Assembly: GCA_016286935.1 (NCBI GenBank)
Contig: JAEEUO010000001.1
Span: 1 to 18,777 of the forward strand
DNA: 18,777 nt
Source: Bacillota bacterium
Lineage (GTDB): Bacteria; Bacillota; Clostridia; Peptostreptococcales; Anaerovoracaceae
Reading direction: 5' to 3'
In this document: positions 7,822-15,608 of the stretch, piece by piece
Layout: each line of letters opens with the position of its first letter
How positions within the stretch are numbered: position 1 is the first letter of the stretch
Notes under the pieces: generated by a model
The model's database searches: none
Told to the model about the DNA's origin: nothing
The model's input: only the letters and a program-made list of their open reading frames with translations
Position numbers and translations under genes: made by a program

Positions 7822-8811
7822 TTATTTTACGGTCGGGAGCCAGCCGTCGAGCGGGAGTGCGCCGACGATCGCGTCGTTGATGTAGGCGATCGGTTCGGGA
7901 TAGCCGTCGTCATACTGGATCTTTTCGAGGTCGGGATCGACCGCGTCCTTCAGCGAGATCTCGTTGACGAGGTGGCCGTCGCCGTCGGGCGTGAAGAGAT
8001 CGATGTCGGGAACGACGAGTTCGGATTTGTCTTCGAAGACGACCTTCATCTCATAGGTCTTGGCTTCGGGACGTACGAAGTAGCCGAACAGGTACTGGCC
8101 GCCCTTGCCGGGCTTCCAGAGGCCGTCCTCGCACCAGAGCGGAATGACGTTCGGATAGCTGTCGGCTTTTCCGCCCGCTTCATAGAAATACATTTCGGTG
8201 ATGTTGAGCTCGGTCTTGTTCTTCAGCTCGAGGCCGAGAGCGACGTAGCCGGGATAGAAGCCGTCGCCGGTGCGGCCCGCCTTCGCGAGTTCGTCAAGAG
8301 CCGGTTTGTCTTCCTCGTCGACCGGTTCCTGTTCCCACTTGGAGACGTCGGTGCCCTTCTTGAGGGAGAGCTTGTCGTAATTGGTGAGCGTCAGACCCGC
8401 CCAGGTCGCGTCGGAGCCGTCCTCGAACACGACGTAGAGGTCGTGGACCGCGCCCGGTTTGCGATACAGGAACGTGTTGAACTCATACAGATCGCCGTCC
8501 GCGTCCTTGTCGGGCCACTCCGCGATGCAGAGGCTGTGGCCCTTGTCGGCCGCGCCCTGTTCATAGAGATAGAGGCCGGTGATCGTCACGCCGGTCTTGT
8601 TCTTGAAGCTCAGCGTGATGCCTTCGTACGCGGGCTTCGCGGGTTCGGGAGTCTGCTGCTGTTCGTTGCCGCCCTGCTGTTCCTGCTGCTGCTGTTCCTG
8701 ACCCTGGTTCGGATCGGTCGCGGGAGCCGGATCGGCCGGTTTCGTGCAGGCCGCGAGGGAGATTGCCATCACGAGGATGAGAAGGATGGCAAGCGCTTTT
8801 TTAAAGTTCAT
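7822..8811 (-). CDS. Lipoprotein with two copies of an unrecognised domain
   Basis: 329-residue predicted lipoprotein of unknown function, anchored outside the membrane. A very strong site (AAGGAGG) precedes the ATG. The signal peptide ends in the lipobox LAAC, with C22 as the lipidated residue. Residues 25-60 are a Pro/Gln/Glu-rich linker. Two related segments follow: about 63-150 and about 191-287. Each begins with a strand ending in KNKT (SFKNKTGVTITGLYLYE; ELKNKTELNITEMYFYE), contains a W and a KPG or RPEA turn, and has VVFEDxS (DLYVVFEDGSDATW; MKVVFEDKSELVV), then a strand ending in SLK. The pattern suggests paired beta-sandwich domains that could bind a ligand or cell-wall component; I do not recognise a named family. 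It sits between the transporter genes and the surface phosphoesterase and may be an accessory binding protein. Confidence 0.82.
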   Translation of the reverse strand: MNFKKALAILLILVMAISLAACTKPADPAPATDPNQGQEQQQQEQQGGNEQQQTPEPAKPAYEGITLSFKNKTGVTITGLYLYEQGAADKGHSLCIAEWPDKDADGDLYEFNTFLYRKPGAVHDLYVVFEDGSDATWAGLTLTNYDKLSLKKGTDVSKWEQEPVDEEDKPALDELAKAGRTGDGFYPGYVALGLELKNKTELNITEMYFYEAGGKADSYPNVIPLWCEDGLWKPGKGGQYLFGYFVRPEAKTYEMKVVFEDKSELVVPDIDLFTPDGDGHLVNEISLKDAVDPDLEKIQYDDGYPEPIAYINDAIVGALPLDGWLPTVK

Positions 8812-8849
8812 GGTGTAACCTCCTTAATGAACGGTTATTGTATTCTGTT

Positions 8850-8865
8850 CCCGCAGAGGCGCGGG
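8850..8865 (-). other. Small intercistronic hairpin before the lipoprotein gene
   Basis: CCCGC and GCGGG form a five-pair stem around a six-base loop in the 87-base gap between the membrane-protein and lipoprotein genes. There is no U-tract after it, so it is not a classical terminator. TACAAT on the minus strand just beyond could be a -10 box, but no matching -35 was found. The lipoprotein gene may be read from the upstream operon or from a weak promoter here. Confidence 0.25.
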
Positions 8866-8898
8866 ATCGGAAACGAATCGGATCGCGGCGGTCTTCCG

Positions 8899-9444
8899 TC
8901 ACCGGGACCGTCCGTGGAGCCGTTCTGCGTCCTCCTTCCGGACGCCGGAGCGGCTCTTGTACAGGAACCAGGAGACCCAGCCGCCGGTGAGGATCGTGAC
9001 GACGTTCGGCCATCCCCAGATCCGCATGAAGGCGCCGTAGCTGAACAGCCATTCACGGAAGCCTGCGGACATGTCGCAGTAGAACACCGCGAGGACGGCC
9101 ATCATCGCAAACATGACGGCAAGCCAGACGTACGCGTTGACGACGAGTTTTTTCTTCTCCCGGATCACGAGGATCAGAAGCGGACACACGAGGCCCGCGA
9201 TCACGCCCGGCACGATCGTCTCGATCGCGTTCCGCACGCCGGGAGAGGCGGCGGAAAAGGCGCTTTCGAGGACGTCGATCATCAGAACGTAGATGCCGAA
9301 CGAGACGACGAGAAAGAGGAGCGCCAGAAGGAACGAGTACAAAAGTACGGTCGACTTCGGCCTTCCGTCCTCCGTCAGGAAGATCACGCGCGCGGCGTGG
9401 TCGATCCAGCGGCTCAGTTTTGAGGGTCCGTTTCTGTCAGCCAT
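8899..9444 (-). CDS. Small four-helix membrane protein of unknown function
   Basis: 181 residues, not recognised as a named family. Hydrophobic segments lie at about 33-56, 72-93, 100-121 and 143-163. A basic N-terminal stretch (residues 1-32) and a basic, polar C-terminal tail (KSRSGVRKEDAERLHGRSR) suggest that both ends are cytoplasmic. The ATG lies 18 bases after the stop of the substrate-binding protein gene and its binding site (GGCGGAA) is weak, so translation may depend on the upstream gene. It is the last tightly spaced gene after the ABC transporter and may be an accessory membrane subunit; that role is inference from position only. Nothing suggests it is a permease, since the transporter already has a fused two-domain permease. 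Confidence 0.75.
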   Translation of the reverse strand: MADRNGPSKLSRWIDHAARVIFLTEDGRPKSTVLLYSFLLALLFLVVSFGIYVLMIDVLESAFSAASPGVRNAIETIVPGVIAGLVCPLLILVIREKKKLVVNAYVWLAVMFAMMAVLAVFYCDMSAGFREWLFSYGAFMRIWGWPNVVTILTGGWVSWFLYKSRSGVRKEDAERLHGRSR

Positions 9445-9462
9445 GGGTCGGTTCCGCCGCTG

Positions 9463-10701
9463 TTACTCGGCAAGGCTTCTCCAGTAGGTCCAGTACGCCT
9501 TGACGTTCGGATAGACGCTGTAGATCTCGTCGAAATCGGGCGTCGTGAGGTTGACGTCCTCCCATTTCGCGGACGATTTCTCGAACGTCACGTCGTCGCG
9601 GACGGACCACGCGCCGATCTTGTCGAACGAGGTGTAGCAGCCGCTCTGGCCGTCTTCGCCGCCGAGGCAGAAGGAGATGTAGAGGCGCGCGCCGGCCGGG
9701 TTGTCGCACCCGTCGACGACGTAGAGGTACGAGCAGGCCTGGAAGGCGGTGTAGGGGGCAAGGCCCGTGACCCATTCGATGTTGTAGCCCTGGCTCTGGT
9801 TCGCCTTCTTCGAGGCGGACGTCAGGCCGAGCGTCGGGCCGTTCAGGGATTTGTCGACGGCTTCGACGACGCCGTCGCCGTCATCGAGCTCCGTCATCTT
9901 CATCTGGGAGAAGCGGTAGAAGAGCTCGACGCCCGCGTTGTTTTCGGGCAGTTCCATGATGCCGGCCGTGTTCTTCAGCTTGCCCGTGTAGGTATAGGCG
10001 AGGTCCTTGCCGTACTGTTTCTTGTACTGCGCCGCGACCTTGTCGGCGTCGACGATGAGCTGGGCCCAGAGCGCCGCGTAGGACGGTCCCGTGATGTCCT
10101 TCGTGTAGATCGTCCATTTCTGGTCTTTGAATTTACCGGTCGCTTCGTCATATCCCTCGACGATGTCCCACCAGCTCTCGAGCGGTACGCCGTCCGGATA
10201 CTTCTCGTTGTTGTAGTACCAGGGGTTGAACGTCGAGTAGAGCGGGAGGCCGTACGTCAGGAGCGACTGGTCGATGTGGGAGCAGATCGTCTTCGGATAG
10301 AAGATGTGGAGCACGTCGTAGAGGACGAGTTCCTGATAGATCTCGCCGGAGTTGTCCTTGACCATCAGGACGTCCGCGTTGACGTTGCCCGTTTCGTTCT
10401 CCATCTCGATCTTCGACGCGACGGTGTTCGTGTCGCAGCCGATGTATTCGATCTTGAGGTCGGGGAATGCCTTGGCGAACTTCTTCGCGGCCGTCGAGGC
10501 GTCGGTCGTCGTCGCGTAGACGGTGATCGTGCCGGATTCCTGCTTCGCGAGTTCGTAGAGTTCGTCCATCGACATGCCTTCGTAGTCGGGACCGTCGTCT
10601 TTTCCGCCCGAATTGCCGCCGTTTCCGCCTCCGCCGCCGCATGCGGTAAAGGAGAACAGCAGGACGAGGGCGAGCAGAACGCATAGGATCTTCTTATTCA
10701 T
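9463..10701 (-). CDS. ABC transporter substrate-binding lipoprotein, Fbp/Afu-like
   Basis: 412-residue extracellular binding protein. GGAGG precedes the ATG. The signal peptide ends in FTAC with C21 as the lipid-carrying cysteine, followed by a glycine-rich spacer (residues 22-33). The mature part begins with the ITVYATTTDAS strand (58-69) and continues with KIEMENETGNVNADVLM (97-113), a pattern typical of the iron(III)/phosphonate/sugar-phosphate binding group (FbpA, PhnS, AfuA). Aromatic residues cluster at NPWYYNNEKYP (159-169). The best-studied AfuA binds hexose phosphates rather than iron, so the family alone does not fix the ligand. The neighbouring phosphoesterases, kinase and HAD genes favour a phosphorylated organic ligand over iron (inference). 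It lies 20 bases downstream of the ATPase gene, and its strong binding site would suit the usual excess of binding protein over transporter. Confidence 0.87.
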   Translation of the reverse strand: MNKKILCVLLALVLLFSFTACGGGGGNGGNSGGKDDGPDYEGMSMDELYELAKQESGTITVYATTTDASTAAKKFAKAFPDLKIEYIGCDTNTVASKIEMENETGNVNADVLMVKDNSGEIYQELVLYDVLHIFYPKTICSHIDQSLLTYGLPLYSTFNPWYYNNEKYPDGVPLESWWDIVEGYDEATGKFKDQKWTIYTKDITGPSYAALWAQLIVDADKVAAQYKKQYGKDLAYTYTGKLKNTAGIMELPENNAGVELFYRFSQMKMTELDDGDGVVEAVDKSLNGPTLGLTSASKKANQSQGYNIEWVTGLAPYTAFQACSYLYVVDGCDNPAGARLYISFCLGGEDGQSGCYTSFDKIGAWSVRDDVTFEKSSAKWEDVNLTTPDFDEIYSVYPNVKAYWTYWRSLAE

Positions 10702-10721
10702 CGGATACCTCCTGTCTTTCC

Positions 10722-11876
10722 CTATTCTTCCCCGGCGTGATGTTTGACCTTCGCAAACTTGATCAGCCGGCCCGTCTCTTTATTATACACGTTCATCCGC
10801 GACGGGTGAAGCGTGACAAAGACTTTCTGGTTGATGTCGTACTCGACGAGTCCGATCTGGAGCGCCAGGAAGTCCGCCTCGCCGACCGTGAGGTTGACGA
10901 TCGTCTCGGAGCCCGCGGGCTGGGAGGCGTAGACGTTCGCTTCGATCGTGTGCTTCTTGCCGGGATCCTCGAGGGAGATGTCGACGAGTTCGGGGCGCAG
11001 GCCCATCACGCAGTCGAATTCCACGTTCTCGGGGATCTCTTCGTCGAGCTTCAGCGTCTCGTGCTTGAATTCGTAGACACCGAACGGGCTCGTCACGGTC
11101 AGCGTATCGCCGTTGTAGCGGCCCTTCGCGTTGATGAAGTTGATGCGCGGATTGCCGATGAAGTCGGCCGCCGTCAGGTCGATCGGGTTCGTGTAGATGC
11201 CGAGCGGCGTGTCGATCTGGGCGATCTCGCCCTCCTTGAAGAGCGCGATGCGGGTCGACATCGTCAGCGCCTCGACCTGGTCGTGCGTGACGTAGACGAT
11301 CGTCGTTCCGGTCTCCTTGTGAAGGCGCTTCAGCTCGGCGCGCATGTCGATGCGGAGACGCGCGTCGAGGTTCGACAGCGGCTCGTCGAGGAGCAGGAGC
11401 TTCGGAGAGCTCGCGATCGCGCGGGCGATGGCGACGCGCTGCTGCTGGCCGCCGGAGAGTTCGTTCGGATAACGGTCGCGGTACTGGTCGATGCGCATCG
11501 TCTTCAGCGATTTCATGACCTTCTCCTCGACCTCGTCCTTCGAGGCCTTCTTGATCTTCAGGCCGAACGCGACGTTTTCGAAGACCGTCATGTGGGGCCA
11601 GAGCGCGTAGCTCTGGAAGACGAGGTTGAGGCCGCGCTTCGCCGGCTCTTCGTAGAACGCGTTGTCGGCGTCGATGACGACGTCGTCGTTGATGAACATC
11701 TTGCCGTTCTGCGGCTTCTCGAGGCCGGAGATCACGCGGAGCGTCGTCGTCTTGCCGCAGCCGGACGGCCCGAGCAGCGTCATGAATTCGCCGTCTTCGA
11801 TCGTCAGGTTGATGTCGCGGAGGACGTGGCTGTCACCGTAGAATTTATCGATGTGTTCCAAAACAATTTTACTCAT
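10722..11876 (-). CDS. ABC transporter ATP-binding protein, Fbp/Pot/Mal-type
   Basis: 384-residue cytoplasmic ATPase that drives the transporter. AAAGGAT precedes the ATG. Walker A is GPSGCGKTT (36-44), the Q-loop glutamine is Q88, the signature is LSGGQ (140-144), Walker B is LLLLDEP (160-166), the D-loop is SNLD (168-171) and the switch histidine is H198 in VTHDQ. All residues needed for ATP hydrolysis are present. The segment [18 protein letters not shown] is typical of the FbpC/PhnT/PotA group. Residues from about 240 form a C-terminal TOBE-type regulatory domain, with GLRPE near 292-296. The gene lies 27 bases after the permease gene and 20 bases before the binding-protein gene. The residual AGEE tail and the TOBE domain look normal. 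Function is certain as an importer ATPase; substrate is not. Confidence 0.95.
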   Translation of the reverse strand: MSKIVLEHIDKFYGDSHVLRDINLTIEDGEFMTLLGPSGCGKTTTLRVISGLEKPQNGKMFINDDVVIDADNAFYEEPAKRGLNLVFQSYALWPHMTVFENVAFGLKIKKASKDEVEEKVMKSLKTMRIDQYRDRYPNELSGGQQQRVAIARAIASSPKLLLLDEPLSNLDARLRIDMRAELKRLHKETGTTIVYVTHDQVEALTMSTRIALFKEGEIAQIDTPLGIYTNPIDLTAADFIGNPRINFINAKGRYNGDTLTVTSPFGVYEFKHETLKLDEEIPENVEFDCVMGLRPELVDISLEDPGKKHTIEANVYASQPAGSETIVNLTVGEADFLALQIGLVEYDINQKVFVTLHPSRMNVYNKETGRLIKFAKVKHHAGEE

Positions 11877-11903
11877 ATTGATATCCTTTCCCGGGGGAGG
11901 CCC

Positions 11904-13745
11904 TTACATAGACTTCGAGACGTCGCCGCCGAGCCGGTTGGCGATACGGTTGCAGACCAGAATGAAGACGATGATGACGATGCAGATGGCGTCGGCGACC
12001 TGCGGCATCGCTTCCTTCGAGTATTCAAACGAGAGGAAGGACAGCGTGTAGTTCGCCGGGGTCATCAGGATCGCGATCAGGTCGAGTTCCTTCGCGATGG
12101 AGATGAAGGTGAGCAGGAAGCCCGAAAGGAAGCCGTTCTTCGCGAGCGGGATGACGATCTTCGCGATCCGCTTCCAGAACGAGGCGCCCTCGATCGAGGC
12201 GGCCTCCTCGAGCTCGATCGCGATCTGGAGCATGTTCGACTGGCCGGACCGGCTTGCGAACGGGAAGTGCTTGACGATCGAGACGAGCAGGATCAGCGCG
12301 AACGTGCCGTACAGCGACGGGATCAGTCCGCCGAGACGCGGCTGGGAGAACATCGAGAAGTAGATCGCGGAGAACGCGACGCCCGGCATCAGGTACGGGA
12401 TGAAGATCAGCTGTTCGGTGAGCTTGCCGTACCATTTGCCGCGTCCGCGCGTCGTGATGTAGCCGAGGAACTGGCCGCAGAACGATGTGATGATCGACGC
12501 GATGATCGAAAGCTTCGCGGTGTTGAGGCACGCCCGTCCGAACTCGGAGTTCCGGAACAGGCCGTTCTGGGCGTAGAGCTCGCTCGGCGCGTTCTCGATG
12601 TCGCCGATCCACGCGTAGAGCGTCAGGTTGTCGGCGCCGTAGCCCGCGCCCGGCATGATCTGGAACGATTCCATGACGAGGACGAAGAGCGGCAGGAACA
12701 TCGAGACGAAGAGGAAGATGATCAGGAAGATCAGAAGCGGCCACTTCGCGCCGCCGAGCGGGATCAGGTTCGAACGCGTTCCCTTTCCGCCGATCGTCGC
12801 GTAGGATTTCCGCGTGCCGATCAGCTTCTGGTTGACGAGGATCGTGATCGCCGCGAGCGAGATCATCAGGATCGACATCGCGTAGCCGACGCCCTTCGGC
12901 GAGTCGTTGATGAATTCCTTCATGCGCGTCGCGAGGACGTAGTAGCCGATGCGGTTGCCGAGGTTCGCCGCGACGCCGTACGTGCCGATCGATTTCGAGA
13001 TCGTCATGATCGTCGCGGAAAGGATCGACGGCAGAACGAGCGGGAGCGTGATGTGCGTGAGGATCTGGGCCTTCGAGGCGCCCTGGATCTCGCCCATCTC
13101 CTCAAGTTCGGAGTTGATCGAGCGGAGTGCGCCGGAGACCATGATATAGCTGAACGCGTAGTAGTGCATGCACATGACGAGCACGATCGCGACCGGCCCG
13201 TAGGCGAGCCAGTCCGGTATGTTCAGGCCGAGGCCCGTCAGCAGACCGAGCGAGCCGGAGCGCGAGTTCCGGAAGACGGAGAGCCACGACATCGCCTTGC
13301 ACCACGACGGGATCATATACGGAATCAGGATCATCGAGGAGAGGACCCGTTTCCCCGGGATGTCGGAACGGACCATCAGCCACGCGATCAGGGCGCCGAC
13401 CGGGACGGAGATCACGGTCGTCAGGGCGCCGATCAGCAGGGAGTGGATGAGCGGCTCCCAGAAGATCGTCTTCGTCAGCGGGCTCGCGAGCAGGTACTTC
13501 CAGTAGTACAGCGTGTAGTCGCCGATCTTCGCGCCGGGGATCGACCGGAGCTCCGCCTTCGCCACGATGAAGGAGTTCTGGATCATGTTCAGAAGCGGGA
13601 TGATGATCAGGCAGAACAGGATCAGCAGCGAGAAGAAGACGATCATGTTGAACGGGTTGCCCACGACGTTGCGGACCTGGTTCTTGAAGCGCTCCTTCGT
13701 CAGAGGCTTGCGCGGCAGTTTCGTTTTTGCTTTCGGTTTTGCCAT
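11904..13745 (-). CDS. ABC transporter permease, two fused domains (FbpB/AfuB-like)
   Basis: 613-residue membrane protein containing two permease halves, as in FbpB, AfuB and ThiP. A basic N-terminus (residues 1-25, KPKAKTKLPRK) precedes the first membrane helix at about 33-55. Each half carries the EAA loop that docks on the ATPase: EEMGEIQGASKAQI (from 215) with ITLPL, and EEAASIEGASFWKRI (from 513) with IVIPL. Around twelve hydrophobic segments can be counted. A second set of helices begins at about 335 after a basic linker (306-335). Its ATG overlaps the stop codon of the upstream HAD gene in the sequence TAATG, with GGAGG nine bases earlier inside that gene, so translation is probably coupled. 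The coupling ties the HAD protein to the transporter as a functional partner. Confidence 0.95.
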   Translation of the reverse strand: MAKPKAKTKLPRKPLTKERFKNQVRNVVGNPFNMIVFFSLLILFCLIIIPLLNMIQNSFIVAKAELRSIPGAKIGDYTLYYWKYLLASPLTKTIFWEPLIHSLLIGALTTVISVPVGALIAWLMVRSDIPGKRVLSSMILIPYMIPSWCKAMSWLSVFRNSRSGSLGLLTGLGLNIPDWLAYGPVAIVLVMCMHYYAFSYIMVSGALRSINSELEEMGEIQGASKAQILTHITLPLVLPSILSATIMTISKSIGTYGVAANLGNRIGYYVLATRMKEFINDSPKGVGYAMSILMISLAAITILVNQKLIGTRKSYATIGGKGTRSNLIPLGGAKWPLLIFLIIFLFVSMFLPLFVLVMESFQIMPGAGYGADNLTLYAWIGDIENAPSELYAQNGLFRNSEFGRACLNTAKLSIIASIITSFCGQFLGYITTRGRGKWYGKLTEQLIFIPYLMPGVAFSAIYFSMFSQPRLGGLIPSLYGTFALILLVSIVKHFPFASRSGQSNMLQIAIELEEAASIEGASFWKRIAKIVIPLAKNGFLSGFLLTFISIAKELDLIAILMTPANYTLSFLSFEYSKEAMPQVADAICIVIIVFILVCNRIANRLGGDVSKSM

Positions 13746-14500
13746 TATTCCGCCTCCCGTTCTTTCTTGAGGATCGTATAGACGTCGTAGATGTCGGTGA
13801 TCACGTAGTCGGGTTCAAAGCCGTCGTAGTTGCCCGTGTCCTTCAGCGGCGTCAGGAAGGACTTGATCTGGAAGACGCGGCCGTAGCCCATCTTCCGCGG
13901 GCCGACGACGTCGCGGGAGACCGTGTCGCCGACGTACGCGCACTCCTCCGGCTTCAGGCCGGCCTGGCAAAGCGCGATCCGGAAGATATTCGGATGGGGT
14001 TTGCGGTAGCCCGTGATCGAGGAGAGTGTGATATCGTCGAAATACTGGCGGACGCCGTATTCCTCGAGCGTCGAGAAGACCTGGAAGAGGCTCGCGGTAT
14101 TCGACACGACGCCGACGAACAGGCCGAGTTCCTTCAGGCCCTTCAGCATCTCCGCGGCGTGGTCGCGCAGTTTCCGGTCATAATAGGTCGTTTCCCACAT
14201 ATGGGCGATCTCCTCGGAGCAGGCGATCAGCTTCTCCCGGTCGACGGGGATGTCCCTGAACGCGTGGTCCGGCCAGATCTCCTCGGGCTTCAGTTCGCGC
14301 AGCGTCTTTTCGCATTCCTTCTTCAATTGAAGGATCCGCGGGCCGCAGATCGCCCACAGTTCCTCCGCGCCGTAGGGCGTTTCGATGCCGTGGGATTTCA
14401 GTATTCTGTCGAGAGCATAGGCGGTCGCTTTGTCGTTCTTCTCGTCGGAATAGAGGTCCTCGAGAGTGCCGCCCATATCGAACATTACGCCTTTAATCAA
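13745..14500 (-). CDS. HAD-family hydrolase, first gene of the transporter operon (HAD1)
   Basis: 251-residue haloacid-dehalogenase-like protein, cytoplasmic. I place the start at a TTG (14500): AGGAG lies nine bases upstream, and the resulting start MIKGVMFDMGGTL aligns with the paralogue at 17529 (MIRAVLFDVGGTF). A TTG six bases earlier would leave only three bases after AGGAG. Motif I is FDMGGT: nucleophile D8 is present but the second aspartate of DxD is glycine (G10). Motif II is VVSN (S133), motif III lysine is K167 in YRKPHP, motif IV is GDTVSRD (GD 191-192, D197). The cap is of the C1 helical type (residues 15-110). Loss of the second aspartate, the general acid/base in phosphatases, may mean weak phosphatase activity, another reaction, or a structural role. 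Co-transcribed and translationally coupled with the permease, so it probably acts on the imported compound. Confidence 0.88.
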   Translation of the reverse strand: MIKGVMFDMGGTLEDLYSDEKNDKATAYALDRILKSHGIETPYGAEELWAICGPRILQLKKECEKTLRELKPEEIWPDHAFRDIPVDREKLIACSEEIAHMWETTYYDRKLRDHAAEMLKGLKELGLFVGVVSNTASLFQVFSTLEEYGVRQYFDDITLSSITGYRKPHPNIFRIALCQAGLKPEECAYVGDTVSRDVVGPRKMGYGRVFQIKSFLTPLKDTGNYDGFEPDYVITDIYDVYTILKKEREAE

Positions 14501-14517
14501 GTGCAACAGCTCCTATC

Positions 14518-14531
14518 TTTAATCGTTTTCG
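14518..14531. promoter_or_regulatory. Second, degenerate LacI-type operator near the HAD1 start
   Basis: TTTAATCGTTTTCG matches 11 of 14 positions of the operator at 14622-14635 and keeps the full right half. Its centre lies 104 bases from that operator, close to ten helical turns, and it ends just ahead of the HAD1 ribosome binding site. Eleven matches could occur by chance about once in a window this size (hand estimate with equal base frequencies), so the support comes from its position. Confidence 0.4.
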
Positions 14532-14554
14532 GGTTTACAAAATGCGAGTGGAAT

Positions 14555-14568
14555 ATTGAATTTTCAAT
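14555..14568. repeat. Short inverted repeat in the HAD1 leader
   Basis: ATTGAA and TTCAAT are perfect arms around TT. AT-rich, located between the two LacI-type operators. It could be a binding site for another regulator or a small mRNA hairpin; no further support. Confidence 0.3.
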
Positions 14569-14621
14569 GTTTTGAATCCAGTTCGACTCGGAAAGAACCA
14601 TGGGTGTTTCGAAAAAATGTA

Positions 14622-14635
14622 CGAAATCGTTTTCG
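14622..14635. promoter_or_regulatory. LacI-type operator of the transporter operon
   Basis: CGAAATCGTTTTCG is a near-perfect palindrome around a central CpG, the hallmark of LacI/GalR operators, whose hinge helix inserts at that step. It lies 8-21 bases past the predicted transcription start of the HAD1-ABC operon. It matches 13 of 14 bases at each of the two sites that flank the lacI-type gene. Confidence 0.75.
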
Positions 14636-14649
14636 GAACCTTTGTATTT

Positions 14650-14678
14650 AGAATATAGGAAACGGCCCGCTTTGTCAA
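14650..14678 (-). promoter_or_regulatory. Sigma70 promoter of the HAD1-ABC operon, starting inside the upstream terminator
   Basis: On the minus strand TTGACA (14673-14678), a 17-base spacer and TATTCT (14650-14655). The perfect -35 hexamer is located in the loop of the kinase terminator hairpin. Predicted start near 14643, giving a leader of about 140 bases that contains both operators. Confidence 0.55.
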
Positions 14679-14690
14679 GAAGGCGGGCCG
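14663..14690 (-). terminator. Rho-independent terminator of the LacI-PHP-PfkB operon
   Basis: CGGCCCGC (14663-14670) pairs with GCGGGCCG (14683-14690), a GC-rich eight-pair stem with a loop that contains TTGACA on the minus strand. On that strand it is followed by TTTCCTATATT, a broken U-tract. It lies about 40 bases after the kinase stop codon; an additional run of seven T on the plus strand lies close by at 14704-14711. Confidence 0.75.
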
Positions 14691-14732
14691 ATTATTCATC
14701 ATCTTTTTTTAAAAATGTTCCTGCGGAACGGC

Positions 14733-15608
14733 TTACCAGAAGGCCTTCCGGAACGCGAGGACGTCGTCCCTCGTTCCGAGGAACGGTCCCGGCGTCTCCA
14801 TCTTCAGCGAGACGAGCGCCGCCGCGAACGCGAGCGCTTCGGGGATCGGTTTCGACAGCCGCTCGATCAGGTATCCCGCGAACGTCGTATCGCCTCTTCC
14901 CGTGCGGCCGGAGAGGTTCCGCGGCCGGAGAGGTTCGCGGTACAGATCCGTTCCGTCGAACGCGATGACCTCGGTGTTGTGGGTGATGACGACCTCCTTC
15001 GCGCCCCAGAGGGACAGGAGGCGGGCCGCCCGCTCGCGGTCATCCGTTCCGGTCAGCATCTCCGCCTCCGCGGCGTCCGTCTTCAGATACCGGATCAGCG
15101 GCAGAAGTTCATATTTTTCATCCCAGTCGTGGAGTTTCAGCGTCCGGTCCGGTTCGACGCGGCGCATCATGCACTGCACGTCGACGGCCACGTCTCCGCG
15201 CTTCGCGCACTCCCGGATCAGGTCGCCCGGGATGTCGCCCGTGACGAGGCCGGCGATGTGGTAGATCCGGGCTTTCTCGTCCGGCAGATCCGCCGCCGTA
15301 TAGGGGTCGATCGAAGCCGCGCAGATGCTGCGGCGCCGCTCCCGGTCCGCCGTGAAGTACGTGTTCTCCATCTCAGTCGAGCGGGCCGAGACGCGCGGGA
15401 AGACCGTCACGCCGGAGACGTCCGCGAAGCAGGCCTCGAAGTCGAGGTCCGCCGGATTCCCCTTCGGCACGACGGCGACGTTGCCGCCGATCGCGGCCGC
15501 GGCGTGGCCGGAATAGAGGACCGCGCCGCCGGGGCGGCGCTCGACGCGCCCGTCGTAGTCGGTGTTCGTATCGCGGCACACCTGGCCGATGATCATCGTA
15601 TCAAACAT
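14733..15608 (-). CDS. PfkB/ribokinase-family sugar kinase
   Basis: 291-residue cytoplasmic kinase that should phosphorylate a sugar, polyol or nucleoside with ATP. The ATG at 15608 lies inside the end of the PHP gene (eight-base overlap), with AAAGGAG about 13 bases upstream. The N-terminal half has the family's glycine pair in RRPGGAVLYSGHAAAAIGG (24-42), KTDAAEAEMLTG (176-187) is the conserved N/D-x-x-E region, and VVITHN (206-211) is the core strand. The signature near the C-terminus is GRTGRGDTTFAGYL (234-247), where D240 is the catalytic base; the usual GAGD is GRGD here, so an arginine sits in the anion hole next to the phosphate. Length is on the short side for the family (300-330). 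Last gene of the three-gene operon with the repressor and PHP protein. Substrate unknown. Confidence 0.87.
   Translation of the reverse strand: MFDTMIIGQVCRDTNTDYDGRVERRPGGAVLYSGHAAAAIGGNVAVVPKGNPADLDFEACFADVSGVTVFPRVSARSTEMENTYFTADRERRRSICAASIDPYTAADLPDEKARIYHIAGLVTGDIPGDLIRECAKRGDVAVDVQCMMRRVEPDRTLKLHDWDEKYELLPLIRYLKTDAAEAEMLTGTDDRERAARLLSLWGAKEVVITHNTEVIAFDGTDLYREPLRPRNLSGRTGRGDTTFAGYLIERLSKPIPEALAFAAALVSLKMETPGPFLGTRDDVLAFRKAFW

Noticed and set aside
5138..7885. Plus-strand open frame of 915 codons
   Set aside because: Antisense to the surface phosphoesterase, with the same Arg/Val/Asp-rich composition and no recognisable domain.
8645..8705. CTG-rich repeat tract
   Set aside because: It encodes the Gln-rich linker of the lipoprotein and is explained by low-complexity coding sequence, not a separate repeat element.
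8868..8881. CGGAAACGAATCGG as a further LacI-type operator before the lipoprotein gene
   Set aside because: Only 10 of 14 matches; about ten such matches are expected by chance in a window this size (hand estimate).
9463..13745. Annotation as an iron(III) importer
   Set aside because: The family includes phosphate-ester importers, and the neighbourhood is rich in phosphate-handling enzymes with no iron-related genes or Fur-type site seen.
10737..13781. Plus-strand open frame of 1014 codons
   Set aside because: Antisense to the ATPase and permease genes, highly charged with no domain; a codon-bias shadow.
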